Shown here in pieces: positions 45,458 through 58,330 of a DNA stretch of 64,000 bases. The stretch is from positions 5,467,501 through 5,531,500 of the forward strand of contig OX637394.1 of NCBI GenBank assembly GCA_951799425.1, read 5' to 3'. Each line of letters opens with the position of its first letter. Positions within the stretch are counted from its first letter, which is position 1. A model generated the notes under the pieces. The model was not told the DNA's origin, did no database searches, and was given only the letters and a program-made list of their open reading frames with translations. Made by a program: the position numbers and the translations under genes. The DNA comes from Ilex aquifolium. Its lineage: Eukaryota; Streptophyta; Magnoliopsida; Aquifoliales; Aquifoliaceae.

Positions 45458-48400
45458 CTATTGAGCTAGAATATTTCTGACACCAAACTTTTCTCTAAGA
45501 AAGAAAACTAAATATATGAGAAGGGCTAAAGCTGAAGACATCCCACTTATAAGAAATAAACCACCAAAACTACCAAGGTTCAGAATGGTGGGTTTGGTCT
45601 CAGGGCTCTGGGACTCGGATATAAAAGCTAATGGTGAATTAAAACATCTATTCTCTATCATCTCAAGTATTCCGTCTTCTCTTAGCAGTATAATTGCCCT
45701 TGATATCTCAGGTACCAAAGGTGAACCTTTTTGGAACATCTGCAAAGAAGATGCATAAGAAATTAACTAAAAGGCTAAAACTACTTGTTCGTATTGTGTA
45801 ATATGTATAGCAATTTTCGTAAACATGTCAATATGGTATGAACCCGACATAAAATTAGTAGGTTAAGACTTACTATGGTTTACATAAATTCAAATATAGC
45901 ATGACCAACTAACAATTATAAACAGGATGTCTGTTTTAATTAACTATCATTGCATGAAAAAAATATTTATCTTTTTTTATTTTTTTTTTTAATTTCAGGA
46001 TCTGGTATTGTATGATGTCTTTTGGGATTAGAGGATTGTTTATGCCATAGTTTTGCTAGCATTTGGATGGAAATTGAATTTTAGTTTATAGGGACCAATG
46101 GGCAGTGGGAATTAAGTTTTAGACTTGACGGGTTACGTCGCACCGTCCCGAAAATGATACGACTAATAAACATATGGGGTTAGTATCAAGTCATCTAAAA
46201 TGATCAATTAAATGAATTAAGTTAAAGTTGATTACTTTTCAACATGAAGCCGAATTGACACAACAGGATTATACTGCTTACGGTATACTTTTTACATCCT
46301 AGCGGGGAGACAAGGCAAAAGAAGAAAAGAAAAATTCTACTGATTGTTCTTATCGGACCACTCTTATGGATTTACTCATGTGCAGATAGGAGTTGATTTA
46401 CATGTATAAGATAGGGTTAGCTCAGTATTCCGAAAAAAAACACAAATATCTTTAAGTTGTTTTAAAAAAATACTAATGTGTTATGTTTTTGAACAGCAAC
46501 AGAGACAAATAAATAGTATGTGGAAAGAACAATAATACCAATTAGACATAATTTATGAATCCAATTCATTTATCTAAACTAGTTGTCATTGGATTGAAAG
46601 TAAATTCTATCCAATATTAAGACCTACTGTTAATCCAAATGCATCAATAGATTAGATCGACAAATTAAATCAACAAATTAGGCCAAATAGCAGTACTCTT
46701 GAAGAAGGGCACTCACAAAGGTAAAACCATTGGTGGTAGATCTGAAATCAATCATGGCGTAGTCAGCAGAATATTTGGCAAGAAAGACTTTGATGTACGG
46801 CATTTCATCAACAATGGCAGCAACACCACCATTCTTACTTCCTTTTGACAAAGCATCGGCGTATTGCTCCGGTGAAGTATATTGTTGACCCATATAGTCC
46901 GAGAAATTCAAGTTGCTAACAGTAACTCCTTGCACAAAAGAGCCATACTGGTACCCTATTTGATCCCTCGTTGATGATAATTGAATCTGTTGCAGCGTTA
47001 AGAGTGAACTCAGAGTTGCAGTGTAACTCGAAGTCAGTATAAGCACCAAGAAGACCCAAATGATCACCACAAATTTAGACAAGTTACTTAACAATTTTTC
47101 TCCTGCAGTACCAAACACCCATTGTTAGCTCATTACAGAGTGTTTCCCTATATATATATATATAGAAAACATATACAGATCCTTATGTGCAAGCAATACA
47201 GAGAATCTTGTGGGGAGGAAATGAGGGCTAAGTAGCCTTTTGGTCCCCAGGGTCTTTGCCCTCTAATTCGGTGGAGGACTGCTCTATAATCTGGTGGCAC
47301 TCGTGTGGCTTTGACTTGCTAAATGTTGTTCTGAGTGGTTTGGTGGTCTTGCTGCAGCAGCTTGTGGTCTTGCCTGCTGAGGTCTACCTCAAAACCTCTC
47401 TAGGCCAAGAAATCGGAACACAACCAAACACTTAGAGTATGTGTGTGTGTTTGTGTGCGCGCGTATATAGATAGATAGAGAGAGCTTACTATGAGCAAAA
47501 ACAAGGGTTGAAAAAGAGAACCACAAGACGGTTCCAATTTGCTGAGCTGGTGAACCTTGGAATTCTTCATTTATAGGATGTTCAATAACCCAAACAACAA
47601 AACCCGTTAAAACAAAGAAAGCTGCACTTGTTAGCCACAGATCTGAATCAAGCGGCTTCAAGAAGATCCACATGTTTTTGTTGTCCATAGGCTTACGTGC
47701 TATAGTTCCAACACCTAAATCGGAGTAAGGCAATGTAAAGTCAACATATAGAGATCTATTGGCCGTAGTTGTGATATCTCCCACAGCAGCATCGTAATTC
47801 TGCTCCATCCACAATGCAAAAAACAGTTAAATAAAATCTTTATTTGGATACACTAGAATCTTGAGACACGTAATGTGTATGCAATAAATATTACAAATTT
47901 GATCTTAGGGAGATTGATTTTGTTAAAACAAAAAAATTTAGAGAATTTTATATCATTGGTTCAATGTTAAGGGATCTCCACATAAATAGTCAGAGGGATA
48001 TTTTGCTAATAAAAACTTGGAGTTTTTACATAATTTCTAAAATACGAGTAATCTTCCTATAATTTGTGAAGGCACCGAGGTATCAGGGCCAGTCTCTCAC
48101 TTCCTAAAAAATATAGATTCTCCCAAAGAAAATTAAGGGGATTTCTATGTCACAGTTGAAATGCGAGGATATTGAGATTCAAAATGTGACCCCATGGATA
48201 GACATACAGCTGTAGACATATAAATATGTGTCTATTTGTGCTTGTGTGTGTATTTTATGCAAATCTAAACTGAAGGATAAGGAATGTTTGATTGTAAGAA
48301 CTGTTTGGATGTGCATATAAAATATGAGGGGTGAAATTATTACAAATTCTGTGCTTTGCCCGGGTTACTGCTAGTAGACAGGTTTACAATTCTAGACATA

Positions 48401-50698
48401 TAAATATGTGTCTATTTGTGTGTGTGTGTGAGTACATAAGAAAATAAGAAAAACATCTACGTAAGGTGTAACTGTGGTAGACAGGTTTACAATTGTACAT
48501 ATAACTATGTGTATATTTGTGCTTGTGTGTGTGTACATAAGAAAATAAGAAAAACATCTATGTAAGGTGTTAACTGTTTCTACATTTTGAGAAATAGACA
48601 TACCTGTAGATAGACCTGATATGCTAGATCATTGTAAGTTCCACTGAAAGGAATAAATTCATAAGGTACATCAAATGGCAAAGCTTCAATGGCAGCTTTG
48701 AATACATCTATACAGAACCCACTGAAAGTCATTTCATTGGTTTGAGGATCACGATCCCAATAAACCAACTCCTTGAACCCAGGATTCGTTGGAACACCAA
48801 TTCTGAGCTTTGTGCCATGCATTGGCATCATCCAACCTTTTGGAATAATTGTAGATCCGCCTGGCCATATAATGGCTTCACGACCACCATCCGATGGGGA
48901 AATTACTCTAGTGATTCCATCTGCTGATGTCCAATATCCAACTCTTCTCCCCCTTTTGCCTATCACATTCACTAATTCAAATGACTTCGAGATCAGTTTT
49001 CCATTCGTAATTTGAAACTGACCACTTAAACCTCTAAATCTAGTTTGCAATATCTCATTTAGAAATGATCTTTGTTGATCCCTGGCAGGTGGAGATTCAA
49101 CTCTTACCCTCTCAACAGCCTTTGCCAGTGCCCAAATTGCATCATATGCCCATATTCCAAACACGTTTGGATCCTTCACTTCCATTGTAGGGTCCTTGGT
49201 ATACACTTCATTTTTCCACCTTATAGTAAAGTTGTGCAGCTCCCTTGATGATGGAATGTAAGACTTCAAACCCAATGCCCCTTCAAGTGACTCAATGACT
49301 TCCAAATCCATGGAATGCAAGAGATTCATGGTTGTTTCCGTCATAATCCAAGCATACCCCTCACTCATCATTCCCAACCCTTTCACCTGCAAGAAGAGGC
49401 GAGATGCAAGAGAAGGTGACATATGCACAATAAATATTGTTGTTCGCCTACTCCCTTGCTTGTGGAGCTCTTCAAGGATTTGATGATCAAGGGCCGAAGG
49501 AGAAATGGCACTTCTATAAGCTATATGGATGTTTTTCTCTTGGAAGGATTCAACTAAATATGGTAACATTTCCCTCCCATGGTCAGTGTCCTCGTAAATA
49601 AAAATGACATCCCTCCATTTAAATGATTGTACAATGGCAGCAACAGCTTTAAATTGAGTGGTTTCATCTTGTGAAATTTGCACAAGATAAGGATATTTAT
49701 GGGAGGATGGAGGACTTGTAGTAAAAGAAAGGATAGGCACTTCGGCTTTGTCTCCCAACACAGCCAAAAAGTTTTCTTCAATTGATGTGTCCAAGCCAAT
49801 GATTGTTTGCACCTTGTTATTTTGCAAAAGATCAAGAGCTGCATTTGGCAATGGAGCAAAAATCAGAAGACTCTAAACATATCGGTTGCATTTTCAAAGT
49901 CATTAACGTATGTGACTATAAATAAGCTGCATGGATCCTACTTGGATCTGTGCATGCTCAGTAGACTGGCTTGGTATATAAATATTGGTCAAAACTTTTT
50001 TCCAACACCCCCCCCCCCCCCCCAAACATACACAAAAAAAAAAAAAATGCAAAAGATGAATTCCTAAATCCTTGATGACATTCAACATATTATAACTCTA
50101 AACCTCAATTGGCTAAGGTGTTTCTGGCCGATGATCAATGTCACTTGACCAAAATTCCACAGGTGTGCTTTAAGAGAAATCTTGCAGGTGTGGCCTTGGG
50201 CTGCTGTAATAAGTTTATATCAATACCTCAATTCGTTAGCAGCCAGGTAACAACTAAGTCTGTATCAGATAAAACCAAATCTATTTGGCGGGATAAGACA
50301 ATTGAATGAACACTGCAACCATCTATTGCAAATAAGGGACTAATAAATAATGAATAATAGATCAAGAAGATAAATCAGAATTTGGAACCCTTTGGAAACC
50401 AAAACTCACCGTCTGAAAAAGCATGCAGGAGTTCTCCTTTGGAATCCTTTGTGTAAAGAACTATCCTCGTTTTGTAGTGACTATTTACAGCGTAAAAGTC
50501 AGAAATTGCCATGGTAATGCAGCTATGAACAGTCTTCCCCACCGGTGATTCCAAATCAAGAATCACACCAACTGGAATATCCTTTACTACAATGAGACTA
50601 CTGTCATGGGATGGATCGAATTGGGCATGTAAATGACTCATAAGGATAAAGGGTATAAGAAATAACAGGGTGCTCTGGTTCCTCCTCCTGATTTCCAT
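45458..50698 (-). CDS. GLR: Glutamate receptor-like channel, gene A
   Basis: Complement(join(45458..45739,46717..47102,47490..47799,48604..49838,50410..50698)), five exons in phase, 833 residues. A signal peptide (about 1-26) is followed by the amino-terminal periplasmic-type domain ([23 protein letters not shown]), the S1 half of the ligand domain ([30 protein letters not shown]), M1 (about 562-582), the pore loop and M2 (590-610, ending [11 protein letters not shown]), M3 (622-647, with [11 protein letters not shown]), S2 and M4 (798-820). These are plasma- or endomembrane cation channels gated by amino acids. Clade I/II is inferred from sequence and synteny with At3g07520 (GLR1.4). Compared with gene B, about 20 residues are missing after ESPP in the amino-terminal domain. 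Confidence 0.92.
48375..48580. repeat. 103-bp tandem duplication in GLR A intron
   Basis: TAGACAGGTTTACAATT... to ...AAACATCTA(C/T)GTAAGGTGT repeats with period 103 (48375, 48478). A third partial copy of the ATAAATATGTGTCTATTTGTG portion is at about 48218. It includes GT microsatellites. Confidence 0.85.
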
Positions 50699-52200
50699 TG
50701 GCGCAAGTGGGGTGCTTTTTCGGTTATCCTCTCAGCCTTCAATTGCTCGTATTCTTATAAGCATGTTGCAGGCAGCAGCACTAAACCGTCAACCAAAGAC
50801 TCAGAAATACAGGACTGGAAAACAGCAATTTCAAGGAAGCAACAACATGATACGTACTCCTTACATGAGAGAATTGGTCTTGAACTAAAATTCAAAGTGA
50901 AAATTTTAAAACTCGTTCCGCCAGCCCTGGGCCGACGGGGGTGGGTTAGGAAGGCCAGTTTTTTCACTGTCCACCATCTAACTATCATTAGAACAGTAGT
51001 TGTTGTTGCGGAATACCAAAAACTCCATACAAATTTCAAGAAAAATATGTAATGAATGTCAGCTTTTGAACCAAAACTGGCATGGCTTAGAATAATAGCA
51101 TGATTTATTGAAATTTGAATTAGTAATGTATAAGAATAATTGACTTACTCAAGATTCTGTCTCAAAACTTTTTCTTTAGGAGAGACTGTCTGCCTATTGC
51201 CTAGAAGCTTCAGCAGCCAGCCATGGTTTCTGTCAGTATCATGTGTGAAAAGCATAACAATTTTGTGAACAATTCTATACCGCCATTGAGCTTCGACGGT
51301 AGATTAATGTAATCACAGAGGCACCCCTTAATTTTCTGAAATATCAATGCACTGCTCTCTAGTTTATACACATCCATCTTCCACGAAATTTTTCTCTTCC
51401 AATGTCACTTTTGCCCTCCAAAAATGAAAATTTTCTCTTCCTCCTCCATCATCTTCTTCACCCGTGTTTCTCTCACGCAGTCTCTCTCTCACATCCATAC
51501 ACACGTCTTCTCCTTCCTCACTCTCTCTGCACACAGTACACATAACACACGCACATAAATACACACCCCATAAAAACAAAACGCCTAACTTCAACCACAA
51601 CACATCACCAACAGTCATCACCTAATTCAAATAATACCAACTCACAACACACATTCAGAAAATCAAAAATCTCAACTTCGTGCTTTGATGGGTTACTCTC
51701 AACAACCAATACAGAAAATTTCAATACATAACCCACCATAGAGAATCATAAATCCCAATTTCGCCACTCAACCGTTGCAATGCATTCTATATAATCGCTG
51801 CGAATGCGTCAAAGGTATTTTCGGGTCCAAGCCAATCGTCGTGGAAGGCGTGAGTAGCAGTCACTCCCTCTCTTCTCAGACGGCGAGGGGGCGGGGGCGG
51901 GTGGTGGATTTTGGCGCGGATGGATTTGGCTTGGTGCGTGGTCTTGTATTTGTTTTGAAATGGGGGAAAACTCTATGGCGGTGAGAGATGATGGGTTGGT
52001 GGGTTTTGGGAGGTGGTGCTGGGTTTGTGTTTGTGAGAGCTTGTGGTTTGGTGAGGGCAGTGGCAGTGGTTTTTGCGATGGTGGTTTCATGTGTGTTGAA
52101 GAATTGAAGCATGAGAGAGAAAGGATTTGTGAAAGCATGAGAGGGAAAGCACAGCTGAACGGCGTTGGCGGTCTGCTAGTGGTTTCAACTTTCAATTCAG
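50699..52200. other. Upstream region of GLR A (part of duplicated block)
   Basis: Segments at 51000-51300, 51650-51780 and 51830-52130 match the corresponding upstream region of GLR B. The matched pieces include GTGTGAAAAGCATAACAATTT and TGATGGGTTACTCTCAACA. Reading frames are not shared between copies, so it is probably promoter and leader sequence rather than a gene. Confidence 0.5.
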
Positions 52201-53518
52201 ACCATACAAATACAAATATGCGGGTGTGTTAAAAACCAACATTGCTAAGGACAAAAAGGCACCACCGGGGCCGGTGGTCTTTGGGTCGTACCTTATCTAT
52301 CACGAAGTTAGCAAGCAGGGTTTAATTTACGGGATTCTCATGTATTTACTATTTAGGTTCCGGTGGTAGTGTGGTGACAGACTATTCCAAAAAAATCTGT
52401 AATTATGACTAACCGAATATTTCACATCCGAGGAGACCCTCATGGTCACGTCCAGAGCCACTTCCTATTGGTCGTCCCCTTCCCCCTTTTATACCTTTAA
52501 AAAAAAAAAAAAAAAGTAACAAGCGGTATTTCAAAAAGTGGTGTGTTTTTGTAATTATTTTAAAATATAGGGACTGTTATCGACATTTATCCCATTCCAT
52601 TAGTAGAGAAACACATTAGTAATCTAATTTTGGGACATGCGATTGGTCCATTGACCATTGTGCCGTTGTTGTTTGAGGATTTGACCTCGGTTGTTCCCTC
52701 TTCATGTAAGTTTGATCCAAATTAAATTAAATTAAATTTTTGGGGTATAATACAAAGATTTAATGTATTATAATCATTAAATTAACATTGAAGACATGTA
52801 GTTGCTCTTTTTGTGTAAAATTCAAACGTCTCTATAACACACACTTGAACTTTGAAAATTAGACCTGCCTTCTGAAATTTGACATCGATTAGCTCTGCCA
52901 TCTTTTGTTGATGTTGGAAATATTGACTTTTATAAATTTTATTTAAAAGCTTATAATTTTTTTTTTTGTTATACGGTCATAAATGTTCAGACCAGTTTAC
53001 ATATATCTCGACTAATCATCTCCCTAATTTGGTCAAAGACAAACTCTCCGGTTCAATAAATTCATAATAACTATTGAACCATTGATTAAAAATAAATATG
53101 TACCAAATGTCTTGTACAAAATGATGTGGCATCGTGTTATTCATGGAATGACAAGTGGGAGTCTATAGAACCCATCACTATTATAATCGATGTTATTTAA
53201 AATCGTATCATTTTAGATTGATGTTATTATTTTTTAAATTGTGATTCAACAATTATATTCCCTACCACTCAAATTCTTCATACTTTGAGCTTTCATAAAT
53301 TAAAAATATGCTCAATCCAAACCCCAACAAAACCAAATCAAAAATAATTTAAGTCTAAAACAAATCTTACACTTATCAGCTCAAAAATCCCAAAAAAAAA
53401 ATGAAGAATAATTTCGTATTGTGTAATTAGTTATTTTTATTAATTAGTTGTGTCATTTTCGAGTTAATTTCGTATTGTGTTTCTGCAGACGGATGAAATT
53501 AACACCACTATATACAAT
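52201..53518. other. Spacer between GLR genes
   Basis: Non-coding, with A and T runs at 52500 and 52960; includes the SINE fragment listed separately. Confidence 0.4.
52955..53080 (-). mobile_element. SINE copy 4 (3' fragment)
   Basis: Minus strand carries TTTGACCAAATTAGGG, CTGAACATTTATGACCGTATAAC and an A-rich tail (plus-strand T run 52960-52970), matching the 3' body of the SINE copies at 15646 and 17529. The head is not recognisable. Confidence 0.45.
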
Positions 53519-53689
53519 CACTTTATAACAAATGTGTTTGAATAGTATCAATCTCTATTTCAAGTGACAATTCCTCCTCAAAAAAACATGCTAGAATTAC
53601 AATTCACTTTATAACAAATGTGTTTGAATCGTATCAATCTCTATTTCAAGTGACTATTCCTCCTCAAAAAACATGTTAGAATTACAATT
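53519..53689. repeat. 86-bp tandem duplication downstream of GLR B
   Basis: CACTTTATAACAAATGTGTTTG... repeats at 53519 and 53605 with only about four differences. Confidence 0.9.
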
Positions 53690-53765
53690 CAAACGGATTG
53701 AAACGACATATTGACGAGGCCCATGATGTCATGGAAGGAGCAAAAATCTAAGTGGCTCACATTGA

Positions 53766-56700
53766 TTACCTTGCATTGGTTTCTCCAATCATGTTGGCAT
53801 TTCTGGTGAAGAGATACTTCATCATGAACAGCATTTTTCCTTGAGCTAAAATCCCCAAGATATGATTTTTCACACTAATTTTTTCTTTAAGAAAGAAAAC
53901 GAAGAATATAAAAAGGGCGAAAGCTGAAGCGATACCACTAATGAGAAATAAACCACGAAAACTATCAAGGCTCAGAGTGCTGGGTTTGGTCGCAGAGGCA
54001 GAGCTTTGACTGTCAGGCATGAAAGATGAGTCAATGTTAAACCGTATCTTCTCCATCATTTCAAGCTTTCCTTCCTCCCTCAGTTTTGCAATTGCCACTG
54101 ATATCTCAGGGACAAGAGGTGAACCTTTTTGGAAGACCTGTAAATTGAAGTACATGCATAAGAAACCAAATACATTTTTTCCTACTTCTTACAGTAAGAT
54201 GTAAATGGATGGCTTAATGACAGGTGAAAGAGGAATACTCACAAAGCCAAAACCATTGGTGGTTGATTTTGATTCAGATCCGATCATGTCATAGTCAGCA
54301 GAATACTTTGCAAGGAAGATTTTGATGTACGGAATTTCATCAAAAATGGCAGTAACACCGCCACTCTTGCTTCCTTTTGACAAAGCATTAGCATATTCAT
54401 CGGGTGAAGAATATGGCTGAAGCCTATCGTCCTTGAAGTTCAAGTTGCTTACAATTACTCCTTGCAGAAAAGAGCCAGATTGGTACCCTATATACTCACC
54501 CTTTGATGCTAATTGAATCTGTTGAACCGTCAAGAGTGAGCTCAAAGTTGCAGTATAACTCGAAGTCAGTATAAACACCACGAAGAGCCAAATGATCACC
54601 ACAAATTTTAACAAATTACTTAACATTTTTTCTCCTGCAATGCCAAACACCATAGTTAGTTCATTAGAGCGTGTTTACCAACTTAGACAAAGGACCATGT
54701 TTTGTTTTTTGTTTTGTTTTTTTTGTTGGAAAAGGGGGGGGAACATATTGGTGTCACCAGGGCTGAGACTGGTGTGGTAACTAGGAGGTGGATAGACAAG
54801 ACACTTCTTCCCTCTCTCTCTAGCTTAGTTGTTAGTTTCCGACTATGTTTGACCAAATTCAAATTTTGATTAGCAGTAAATAAAATCATTTTTTTTTATA
54901 AAGATCTTTGATTAGAGTTGAGGGTAACAGAGTAATAACCCACTGTGATGGGATTTAGCAGTGTGTGTGTGTACGCGTGCGCGGGAGAGAGAGAGATAGA
55001 GAGAGAGAACTTACTATGAGCAAAAACCAGGGTTGAAAAGGAGAACCAGAAGACAGTTCCAATTTGCTGAGCTGGTGAACCTTGGAATTCTCCATTTTTA
55101 GGATGTTCAATAACCCAGACGACAAAGCCCATCAATATGAAGAAAGCTGCACTTGTTAGCCATAGATCTGCATCTAGCGGCTTCAAGAATATCCACATGC
55201 TTTTGTTGTAAATCGGTTTACGTGCTATCATTCCAACACCCAAATCGGTATAAGGCAATGTAAAGTCAACATATAGAGATCTATTGCTTGTGATTGTCAC
55301 ATCCCCTACCGCTGCATCGTATTTCTAGTCCATCCACAACACAACAGAAGACAAAATAAAATCCTTGTTTGAATGTATTAGAACTCGCACATGACATGTA
55401 TAGTGAATAGATTTTTAAAAAATAGTTTTCATTAATTTCACCTCAGAAGAAATATATCTGTTACGACACATAAAATTTAGAGATTTTCATATCAGTAATG
55501 TCAACAAATCTCCATATGATTAGGCAGAAGGATACTTTTACTAACACAAAACTTGGCGAGTCTCTAAATCATTCCTGAAATATGAGGAACCTTCTCGTAG
55601 TTATGGAAACACTGATGCATTAAAGCTACTAATATAACAAAATTAACTGGGATTTTATGTTTTTTTCCACAATATGAGGATACTTCATGCAGTTAGTGAA
55701 CACATTGCCACACCACAGTCAGTTTCTTGTTTGATAAATAGATACCAGGGGTTGCGCACACACGGTACCCATGTGCTGATAGGAAGAAGGAAAAAGATAT
55801 GGAAGTGACAAGTGATTAGAATAGACAAATCTGGTTAAATGTTGTAGAGGGGAATTTACACGTGGTTATGTGTGATAGAGGGGAATTTACAAGTGGTTAA
55901 ATGAAAGAAAACATAAGATATCAGTTAATAGACTCATAATTAAGTATTAGCAACCACCAATAAAGGGAGAGGACACCAAACCCAACCACACCCTTTTTTA
56001 ATACAACTACAAATATAATATTCGCATGTTTGTGCTTGTGTATGGAAAATAAGAAAAAAAATTGCAGATTTTTTTTTTTCCGAAAGTAAAAATTTGCAGA
56101 TTTTGTGCAATAGGAATGGTACATTATACCTTGACCCCCAATTATACCCTTCTTGTCTCATATTGTCCTCTCAATTGTCATGTTTCTCACATTACACTCT
56201 AATTAACATTTGGATGGAAAGTTGGATCACCTATCATCTAAACTATGTGATTTAATTTCAGTTTGCCACAAAATCTGTTGACATGTTGATATATCTCGTC
56301 CAAAATATACCAGACATCGGTTTTGAAGTAATGTCAAACCAATTCAAATGATGGGGCAATGTGAGAAGCTCAATAGTAAAACTAATGAAGTGACATCAAG
56401 ACAATAATCTATGGATGCAAAATGTAATTTGCCCTCATGTGGAACTGGTTCTACGAGGGAACTAGACATACCTGTAGATAGACCTGATCTATGAGATCAT
56501 TGTACGTTCCTAAATTGTTTCCATCGGCACCCACAAATGGAATAAATTCATAAGGTACTTCGAATGGTAAGGCTTCAATGGCAGCCTTAAAAACATCTAT
56601 ACAGAAACCAGTGACAATCGTTTCATTAGCTTGATTTTGGTCCACGTGTACCAACTCCTTGAACCCTGAAGTTGTTGGAACACCAACCCTGAGCTTTTTG

Positions 56701-58330
56701 CCACTCATTGACATCATCCAACCTTTTGGAATAATTGTAGACCCGCCTGGCCATATAATGGTTTCAAGACCGGGGACTGATCGGTTCATTTCTCTCGTGA
56801 TTCCATCTGTTGATGTCCAAAATCCTACTGTTCTCTCCCCCTTGCCTATGACATTCACTATTTCAAATGCCTTCGATTTCAGCTTTCCATTCATAATCTG
56901 AAACTCACCACTTAAACCCCTAAATTTGGTCTGCAGTATCTCATTTAGAAGTGTTCTGCCACTTGGAGAGACACTGATTTTAGCCAAGTCAAATAAGCTC
57001 AATCCCGTGCCTTGATTCGTTACAGGTGGAGATTCAGTCCCTACCCTCTCAACAGCCTTTGCCAGTGCCCAAATTCCATCATATGCCCATATGCCAAACA
57101 CATTTAAATCGTTCACTTCCATTGTAGGGTCCTTGGTATACAATTCATGTTTCCACCTTCTAGTAAAGTTGTGCAGCTCCCTTGATGATGGAATGTAAGA
57201 CTTGAAACCCAATACCCCTTGCAATGATTTGATGACTTCTGAATCCGTGGAATGCAAAAGATTCATGGTCGTTTCCGTTATAATCCAAGCATATCCTCCA
57301 CTCATCATTCCCAACCTTTTCACATTCAAGAAGAGGCGAGATGCAAGAGAAGGTGACATATGCACAATAAATATCGCTGCTTGCATACTCATGTGCTTAC
57401 GCAATTCTTGAAGGATTTGATGATCAATGGCTGAGGGAGAAATGGCAGTTCTATGAGCTATATGGAGGTTTTTCTCCAGGAAGGACTCGATTAAATATGG
57501 TAAGATTTCCCTCCCATGATCAGTGTCCTCGTATATAAAAATGACACCCCTCCATTTAAATGATTCTACAATGGTAGCAATGCCTTTAAAGTGAGTGATT
57601 TCATCTTGTGTAATTTGAATAAGATAAGGGTACTTAGTGGAGGATGAAGGAATTGTGGTAAAAGAAAGGATAGGAACTTTGGCTTCGTCTCCCAATGGGG
57701 CTAAAAACTTTGCTTCCATTGACGTTTCCAGGCCAATGATGGCTTGTACCTTGTTATTTTGCAAAAGATCAAGAGCTGCATTCAGCGATGGAACAAAAAT
57801 TAGACGTCTGGAAAACATATTGGTTAGATGTGGGCATATGGATATTTTTTTATTTTTTTTTTGGGGAGAGGGGAAGGGGGCTTGAACCCTTGACCTCAAG
57901 AAGGCAAAGCCTTCACAAGGTAAGGAGTACTATTAGACCAAAGGCCCATTGGTAATGCATATGGATATTTAGATGTGTGCATCTGTATCCTAAATGATTG
58001 ATGCTATTCAACAGGTTATAACTGCAAAGCTAAACCAAACTCACCTGCCGATAAAGCGTGCAGGGGTTCTCCTTGGGAATCCCTTGTGTGCAGAACTATC
58101 CTCTTTTTGCAGTGACTATTTTGAGCGTAAAAATCAGAAATAGCCATTGTAATGCAGCTATGAACAGTCTTCCCCACCCATGATCCCAAATCAAGAATCA
58201 GTCCTACCGGAATCTCCTTTGCCACAATGAGACTATTGTTATGTGATGGATTGGATTGGGCATGCAAATGACTCATAATGATGAAGGGTGTAAGAAGTAA
58301 TAGGGTCAGGTTCATCTTCCTGATATCCAT
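53766..58330 (-). CDS. GLR: Glutamate receptor-like channel, gene B
   Basis: Complement(join(53766..54137,54243..54634,55015..55324,56472..57775,58045..58330)), five exons, 887 residues, with the same junction phases as gene A. Domain order: signal peptide (1-25), amino-terminal domain, S1 ([30 protein letters not shown]), M1 (about 584-604), pore and M2, M3 (644-669, [11 protein letters not shown]), S2, M4 (826-847) and a longer C-terminus with [17 protein letters not shown]. Exon 3 uses the acceptor ACTAG, and its first codons are [10 protein letters not shown]. Unlike gene A, it keeps the segment [18 protein letters not shown]. Intron 1 carries a SINE. Both genes look intact, so both may be expressed. 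Confidence 0.92.
55845..55905. repeat. Short tandem duplication in GLR B intron
   Basis: TAGAGGGGAATTTACA(C/A)GTGGTTA occurs twice, about 31 bp apart. Confidence 0.75.
57848..57956 (-). mobile_element. tRNA-derived SINE with 14-bp target duplication
   Basis: On the minus strand: an A-box-like TTTGGTCTAATAGTA, then the B box GGTTCAAGCCCC (close to GGTTCGANNCC), then an A-rich tail. GCATATGGATATTT stands on both sides (57834-57847 and 57957-57970). The body is only 109 bp. It lies in intron 1 of GLR gene B and in the same orientation as the gene. It belongs to a different family from the other SINEs here. Confidence 0.88.

Noticed and set aside
51809..52195. 128-codon minus-strand Pro/Ser-rich ORF
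   Set aside because: Low-complexity shadow of G-rich leader DNA; not preserved in the paralogous block.
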